Source of the DNA: Chloroflexota bacterium
Lineage (GTDB): Bacteria; Chloroflexota; Anaerolineae; Aggregatilineales; Phototrophicaceae
DNA: 9,660 bases
Direction: 5' to 3'
Assembly: GCA_010092805.1 (NCBI GenBank)
Contig: JAADYY010000233.1
Coordinates: 1-9,660 of the forward strand
A program made the position numbers and the translations under genes. How positions within the stretch are numbered: the stretch's first letter is position 1; every line of letters begins with the position of its first letter. Positions 5,889 through 9,660 of this stretch are shown here, piece after piece. The notes beneath the pieces were generated by a model, which made no database searches, was not told the DNA's origin, and saw only the letters and a list, made by a program, of their open reading frames with translations.

Positions 5889-7430
5889 TCAGCCGCGCCG
5901 GGCACGCCAACGCAGCGCCGCCACCGTCCCCAGCGCGGCCAGCACCGCCACCGATCCAGCGGCGGCTTGCAGCCCAAAGCGGATCGTGCGGGTGAGCGGG
6001 CGCTTGAAGTAGGTGGCACCGGGAATATCCGTCTGGATGTGGCTGGTGTGCCCGTCGGCGTCGCGCACAAAGATCAGCCGCACTGTGCCCAGCGCCTTGA
6101 CGCGGAAGATCAGCGGATCGTCAGGGTCGGTGCGCTGCAAGACCTGCCCGCTGCTCAGCGGGCCGAACAGGGCGCGCACCATCAGCCGATTCTTGTGGAT
6201 GTAGACTTCCAGCTCAGCGCCCGCCAGCAATGGGCGAAACGCCGTGTTGAGTTCCGGGCCGGGGCCATAGGTGCCCACCAATTCGTTCCACAGGTGCGGC
6301 GTAGCGGGCAGCGCGTCATCTGCCGGGTGCTTGTGTGGGTTGGGCACGTCCAGCAGCCGCGCCATGATCTCGGTGGCGAGGGCGTTGGGCGTCAGCCGGG
6401 TGATGTTCGTGAAGACGATCACGCCGTAGCGCTGTTCCGGGGCCAGCAGCATCGACGAGACGAAGCCCGACCAGCCGCCGTCGTGCCCAAACACGCGCTG
6501 ACCGCCGAAGTCGCTCAGCAAAAATGCCAGCCCCATGACCGGTAGGCGCGGGTGCGGGCTGAACTGCACGCGGGTCATTTCGGCCAGCGTCTCCGGCTTG
6601 ATGACGCCGCCGCCGTCGTTCAGCAGCGCGACCATGTACTTCGCCATGTCCTCAACGTTGGAGAACACCGATCCAGCGCCCAGCGGCAGAATATCCAGGT
6701 AGCGCACGGCTTGCAGGCCGCGCCGACCCACGTCGTAGCCTTCCGCCAGCAGATCCTCGACGCGCGCGCTGCGCAGGTAATCGCTGTGCTGCATCCCCAG
6801 CGGCTCAAAGAGGTGGTCGATCATGTAGCCGGCGAACGGCTGCCCGCTGATGTCTTCGATCAACTGGCCCAGCGTGCCAAAGCCGTGATTGGCGTAGACC
6901 CAGCGCTCCTCTGGGCGGAGCGGCGGCGCGATGGACGGCGCGTAAAATTCGTTGAGCGCCGGGCGCGGCTGCTTGGGATCGTGGGCCAGACCCGCGCCGG
7001 GGCGCAGCACATCGCTAAGGCGCGGAAACTCGCCCAGGCCGCCCGTGTGCGTCAGCAGGTGCCGAAAGGTGACGGGCTGGGCCTGCGGGTCGCGGTGCTG
7101 AATCGTGTAGCCCTTCAGGTAGTCGTTGACCGGGTCGTCGAGCTGAAAGCGCCCGGCTTCCCACAACTGCATCAGGCCGATGGCCGTCATCGTCTTCGAG
7201 ATGGAGCCGATGCGAAACACGGTCTGCGGCGTGACGGGCACATCGTCGGGGACGGGTTCGCCCTGGGACGCGGCGGCTTTGGCTTTTGCCACCCCGTAGC
7301 CTTTGGCAAACACCAGTTGATCGCCGCTGACGACGCCAACCGCGACGCCGGGCAGCCCATTCTCGTTGATGGCCTCGGTGACCACTGCATCGATGGAGCG
7401 TAAGACGTTGGTGAGCCGTTCGTCGAGCAT
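5889..7430 (-). CDS. Serine beta-lactamase-fold hydrolase (class C/PBP-type) with C-terminal membrane helix
   Basis: This is a 513-aa member of the beta-lactamase/peptidase S12 family, which includes esterases, D-aminopeptidases and DD-peptidase-like enzymes. The three active-site motifs are present: SISK (Ser76 nucleophile, Lys79), YAN (179-181) and HDGG (316-319). The block PQTVFRIGSISKTMTAIGLMQL is typical. A further beta-rich region (about 382-478) resembles the C-terminal DUF3471-type domain of such proteins. One membrane helix (about 485-506) is followed by RWRARRG at the C-terminus. No N-terminal signal peptide is visible, which is odd for this topology. ATG 7430 has AGGAAGG (7447-7441) 10 bases upstream. 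The gene follows the amidohydrolase by 36 bases and precedes the PPC-repeat gene by 12, so an operon is likely. The substrate cannot be predicted; true beta-lactamase activity is not implied. Confidence 0.9.
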   Translation of the reverse strand: MLDERLTNVLRSIDAVVTEAINENGLPGVAVGVVSGDQLVFAKGYGVAKAKAAASQGEPVPDDVPVTPQTVFRIGSISKTMTAIGLMQLWEAGRFQLDDPVNDYLKGYTIQHRDPQAQPVTFRHLLTHTGGLGEFPRLSDVLRPGAGLAHDPKQPRPALNEFYAPSIAPPLRPEERWVYANHGFGTLGQLIEDISGQPFAGYMIDHLFEPLGMQHSDYLRSARVEDLLAEGYDVGRRGLQAVRYLDILPLGAGSVFSNVEDMAKYMVALLNDGGGVIKPETLAEMTRVQFSPHPRLPVMGLAFLLSDFGGQRVFGHDGGWSGFVSSMLLAPEQRYGVIVFTNITRLTPNALATEIMARLLDVPNPHKHPADDALPATPHLWNELVGTYGPGPELNTAFRPLLAGAELEVYIHKNRLMVRALFGPLSSGQVLQRTDPDDPLIFRVKALGTVRLIFVRDADGHTSHIQTDIPGATYFKRPLTRTIRFGLQAAAGSVAVLAALGTVAALRWRARRG

Positions 7431-7466
7431 CGCTCTGGGTCCTTCCTGCCGCCCGCGCCGGCGGGA

Positions 7467-9056
7467 TCAGCGTTCGTAAACCAGCCGCCCTCCAATATAC
7501 GTCTGATCGACGTGAATGTCGAGCAGCACATCCGAATATTCGGCGGCCAACGGGTCGGCGCTCAGCACCACCAAATCCGCCCATTTCCCTGGCGTGATGC
7601 TGCCGACCGTCCCGGCGTCACCGCTGGCGATGGCCCCGCCCATCGTGTAAGCGTAGAGCGCCTCCCCCACCGTGATCGCCTGGTCGGGCGCGATGGGAGC
7701 GCCGTCTGGCCCGCGCCGATCCAGCGCTGCCTTGATGCCCAGCAGCGGGTTGTCGTCGGGCACGACGGGCGCATCGGTGCTCAGCGCGACGGTCAGCCCG
7801 GCGTCCAGCATCGAGCGCACCGGGTAGCAGTTGGCCAGCAACGCATCGGGCAGATAGCGCCGGAACGACGCGCCCAGCGCGGGCAGAAACACCGTCTGCG
7901 GCACCGCGATGATCCCTAAAGCGGCACAGCGCCGCAGTTGATCCGCAGTGGGCAAGCCCAGGTGCTCGATGCGGTGGCGCAGTTCTGGCTGTGGGCGCTG
8001 ATGCAGGATGTCCTCATAAATCGTCAGCACCTGCTCGATGGCCGCCGCGCCAATCGCGTGGACGCCGATGCGGTAATCGGCGGTGTGCGCTTCCCACATC
8101 AGCTCGCGCAGAGTATCGGTTTCAAAGCGCAGCACGCCTTGATCGGTGCTGCCCTTATACGGCTGCCCAATCGCGGCGGTCGCGCCGCTCAGCCCGCCGT
8201 CGGCGAAGAATTTCACCCCGTCAATGCGCAGCATCTCGCCGATGTAGCGTTCCGGCAGCGGGTAAGGGGCGCTCGCGCCATCCGCCCAACGCATCGCCAG
8301 CCCGTTGACGCGCAGCGCGAGATCGGCGTCGGCGTCGAGCTTGCGATACACCCGCATCTGATCCGGTTCGATCATCGGGTCGGTGGCGCTGGTGATCCCC
8401 AGGCGCAGTTGGTGAAAGGTCGCTTCACGGATGGCGTGGCCGACCGTTTCATCGTCCAGCGGCGGCACCACCCGGTTGATCAACCCCATCGCCGTCTCTT
8501 TGATCAGGCCCGTCGGCTCGCCGTCGGCGTCGCGGTCGATCACGCCGCCGGGTGGAGCTGGGGTTTGGGCGGTGATGCCCGCCAATTCGAGCGCGCGGCT
8601 GTTGGCGACCAGCATATGCCCGCAGGTGCGCCGCACCGCCAGCGGGTGATCTGTGCTGGCAGCGTCGAGATCGGCGCGGGTGGGGTGGCGGCCCTCTGCC
8701 AGCGTGACCTCGTTGTAGCCGCGCCCCGTGATCCATTGGCCGGGCGGGGTTTCGGCGGCCCGCGCCCGGAACTGGTTGATCAGGGCGGGCAGGTCGGGCG
8801 CGACGTGGGCGCGGGCGTCGACTTGCACCGTCAGCAGCAGCCCTAACTGCCAGATGTGGACGTGCGCGTCGTTGAAGCCAGGGATCATCGTGCGCCCGCC
8901 GAGATCGATGATCTGGGTGCCTGGTTCAAAGGTCGGGAACTGCTCCAGCCGCCCCACCAGTTCAATTTTGCCGGTCTGCGAATTCACGACCATCGCCGAC
9001 GCGCGCGGGCGCGCCGCGTCCATGGTGTGGATGATGCCGTTGAAGAAGATGATCAT
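7467..9056 (-). CDS. YtcJ-like amidohydrolase (Amidohydro_3 family)
   Basis: This is a 529-aa metal-dependent hydrolase of the amidohydrolase superfamily, close in pattern to YtcJ-type proteins. The metal ligands can be followed in order: H65-V-H67 in FNDAHVHIW, VKFFADGG (Lys282), HAIG (His333), HRIEHLG (His361, His365) and STDAP (Asp428). The N-terminal IIFFNGIIHTMD and C-terminal ITPGKWADLVVLS segments are the usual small beta domain flanking the TIM barrel, so the protein is full length. Such enzymes hydrolyse C-N bonds in amides, cyclic amides or N-acyl compounds; the substrate is unknown. No signal peptide is seen, so it should be cytoplasmic. ATG 9056 fits the family start, but no good ribosome binding site precedes it. 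It is the first gene of the minus-strand trio, with the hydrolase gene 36 bases downstream. Confidence 0.92.
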   Translation of the reverse strand: MIIFFNGIIHTMDAARPRASAMVVNSQTGKIELVGRLEQFPTFEPGTQIIDLGGRTMIPGFNDAHVHIWQLGLLLTVQVDARAHVAPDLPALINQFRARAAETPPGQWITGRGYNEVTLAEGRHPTRADLDAASTDHPLAVRRTCGHMLVANSRALELAGITAQTPAPPGGVIDRDADGEPTGLIKETAMGLINRVVPPLDDETVGHAIREATFHQLRLGITSATDPMIEPDQMRVYRKLDADADLALRVNGLAMRWADGASAPYPLPERYIGEMLRIDGVKFFADGGLSGATAAIGQPYKGSTDQGVLRFETDTLRELMWEAHTADYRIGVHAIGAAAIEQVLTIYEDILHQRPQPELRHRIEHLGLPTADQLRRCAALGIIAVPQTVFLPALGASFRRYLPDALLANCYPVRSMLDAGLTVALSTDAPVVPDDNPLLGIKAALDRRGPDGAPIAPDQAITVGEALYAYTMGGAIASGDAGTVGSITPGKWADLVVLSADPLAAEYSDVLLDIHVDQTYIGGRLVYER

Positions 9057-9117
9057 CGCGTTGTAGTCCGTGTACTGTCTGTCTGTGAAGCCAAAATCTG
9101 TAAAGCCTCTACCCGCT

Positions 9118-9123
9118 ATTGTA
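9118..9123 (-). promoter_or_regulatory. Possible -10 box (TACAAT) upstream of the amidohydrolase trio
   Basis: TACAAT on the minus strand lies about 60 bases before the ATG at 9056. It differs from consensus at one base. The hexamer 17 bases upstream (TAGGCC) is not a credible -35, so this is only a candidate. Confidence 0.25.
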
Positions 9124-9169
9124 CGCCGACTGTCACGGACGGCCTAGTCTTGGAGTGCGGTCTTGACCT

Positions 9170-9248
9170 GGTTAGGGCTTTAGCCCGCCGCAAGCCGCGC
9201 CGTTTTAACGGCTGCGGTTAGGCGATTTCGGCTTTAGCCGAATTAACC
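9170..9248. repeat. Cluster of TTTA- and TT-loop palindromes (REP-like element)
   Basis: Three hairpins are packed into 79 bases: GGGC-TTTA-GCCC (9175-9186), a 10-bp stem with one bulged T (9195-9217) centred on CCGTTTTAACGG, and TTCGGC-TTTA-GCCGAA (9227-9242). The block is bounded by inverted GGTTA (9170-9174) and TAACC (9244-9248), and the string GGTTAGG occurs twice within it (9170, 9216). It lies between the SDR-type gene and the amidohydrolase gene and has no coding content. The arrangement resembles dispersed REP-type palindromes; a mobile or RNA-stabilising role is inference. Confidence 0.6.
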
Positions 9249-9257
9249 CTTGCACAG

Positions 9258-9301
9258 ACAAAATACAAACGCGCGGGGCGGCCACAGGTTCGCGCCGCCC
9301 C
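9258..9301 (-). terminator. Probable intrinsic terminator of the SDR-type gene
   Basis: GGGGCGGC (9275-9282) and GCCGCCCC (9294-9301) form a perfect 8-bp stem with an 11-base loop, 44 bases after the stop of the minus-strand SDR-type gene. Read on the minus strand, it is followed by GCGCG and then a T-rich stretch (TTTGTATTTTGT, 9269-9258). The 5-base gap before the T-run makes it less ideal than the terminator at 1133. Confidence 0.55.
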
Positions 9302-9345
9302 ACTGTACAACAATGGTCCCGCGATCATCCTCGCAGACTCGCGGC

Positions 9346-9660
9346 CTAGACGAACGACCCCGCGCACACCGTCACGACCTGGCCGGTCATGCCGCTGGCC
9401 TCGTCGGACATCAGGAAAGCGGCGGTCGCGGCGGTCTCCGCCACCGTGATCGGGCGGCCTAGCGGCGGCAGGCTCATTTGTGGGGGCTGCCCGCTGATGT
9501 CTATCTGGCCCGCCGTCGTCTCCTGGATCGTGCGGGTTTCCGGCATCCCCGAACCGCGCACCACGTTGACGCGCACGCCCGCCGGGCCGAACTCTCCCGC
9601 CAGCGAGCGGGCCAACGCCTCAACCGCACCACACGCCGCCGTGATCCCGGCCATGTGCGC
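9346..9660 (-). CDS. Short-chain dehydrogenase/reductase-like protein, C-terminal part, lacking YxxxK
   Basis: This is partial: the frame is open to the window edge, and the visible 104 residues are the C-terminal part; the N-terminal Rossmann half lies beyond 9660. The helix GAVEALARSLAGEFGPAGVRVNVV is the standard SDR alpha-F/beta-F segment, and the end RPITVAETAATAAFLMSDEASGMTGQVV is the usual SDR C-terminal pattern, with VCAGS where VDGG is common. The active-site Y-x-x-x-K normally precedes the A-V-E-A-L helix. Here the aligned stretch reads I-T-A-A-C (fragment residues 6-10), so both Tyr and Lys are replaced. Atypical SDRs of this kind exist; the protein may bind a nucleotide or ligand without classical oxidoreductase chemistry. 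The ATG at 9654 is an internal Met, not a start. A probable terminator follows at 9301-9258. Confidence 0.82.
   Translation of the reverse strand, partial: AHMAGITAACGAVEALARSLAGEFGPAGVRVNVVRGSGMPETRTIQETTAGQIDISGQPPQMSLPPLGRPITVAETAATAAFLMSDEASGMTGQVVTVCAGSFV

Noticed and set aside
5841..6545. 234-codon open frame on the plus strand near the end of the hydrolase gene
   Set aside because: The composition is Arg/Gln/His-rich and the frame lies opposite a well-supported gene; no ribosome binding site or family likeness.
6552..7403. 283-codon open frame on the plus strand opposite the beta-lactamase-fold gene
   Set aside because: This is an antisense shadow with no recognisable motif, over a gene with SxxK, YAN and HxGG motifs.
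7938..8846. 302-codon open frame on the plus strand opposite the amidohydrolase gene
   Set aside because: This is an antisense shadow. The minus-strand frame carries all amidohydrolase metal-ligand motifs.
9250..9462. 70-codon plus-strand frame across the terminator and SDR-type gene
   Set aside because: It runs through the 9275-9301 hairpin and antisense to the SDR-like gene, with no ribosome binding site or family pattern.

Overview
The window is GC-rich bacterial chromosome. Most genes are packed head to tail, several start at GTG, and there are several exported or membrane proteins. Multi-copy PPC-like beta-sandwich proteins, a lipid-linked-sugar-type membrane glycosyltransferase and DinB/DUF1801 proteins would suit a member of the Chloroflexota. 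That is an impression from gene style only, because no rRNA or other phylogenetic marker is present. I see no phage, transposase, CRISPR array, tRNA or rRNA.

Layout from left to right. (1) Positions 1-113 form a leader full of inverted repeats, ahead of a secreted protein (114-1088, +) made of two nearly identical PPC-like domains and closed by a strong intrinsic terminator (1133-1165). (2) On the minus strand, a promoter at about 3609-3581 drives a DinB-like gene (3547-3005), which overlaps a multi-pass GT-C/ArnT-like glycosyltransferase-type protein (3021-1174). (3) A DUF1801 gene (3909-4316, +) stands alone behind a perfect TATAAT box. (4) A minus-strand trio follows with gaps of only 36 and 12 bases: a YtcJ-like amidohydrolase (9056-7467), a serine beta-lactamase-fold hydrolase (7430-5889) and an exported protein with four PPC-like domains (5876-4329). 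(5) The region 9057-9345 carries a cluster of GGCTTTAGCC-type palindromes and a terminator. (6) The right edge holds the C-terminal end of a short-chain dehydrogenase/reductase relative (9346-9660, -) that lacks the YxxxK catalytic pair.

The trio looks like one transcription unit of two hydrolases plus a surface or binding-type protein, but nothing in the sequence identifies its substrate. The secreted two-domain protein and the four-domain protein share an Asp-rich loop followed by a G-x-Y strand, so two separate loci here export related beta-sandwich modules. I found no clear new defence or mobile system. The points most worth a second look are the near-identical domain duplication, the catalytically atypical SDR, the topology puzzle of the beta-lactamase-fold protein and the palindrome cluster.
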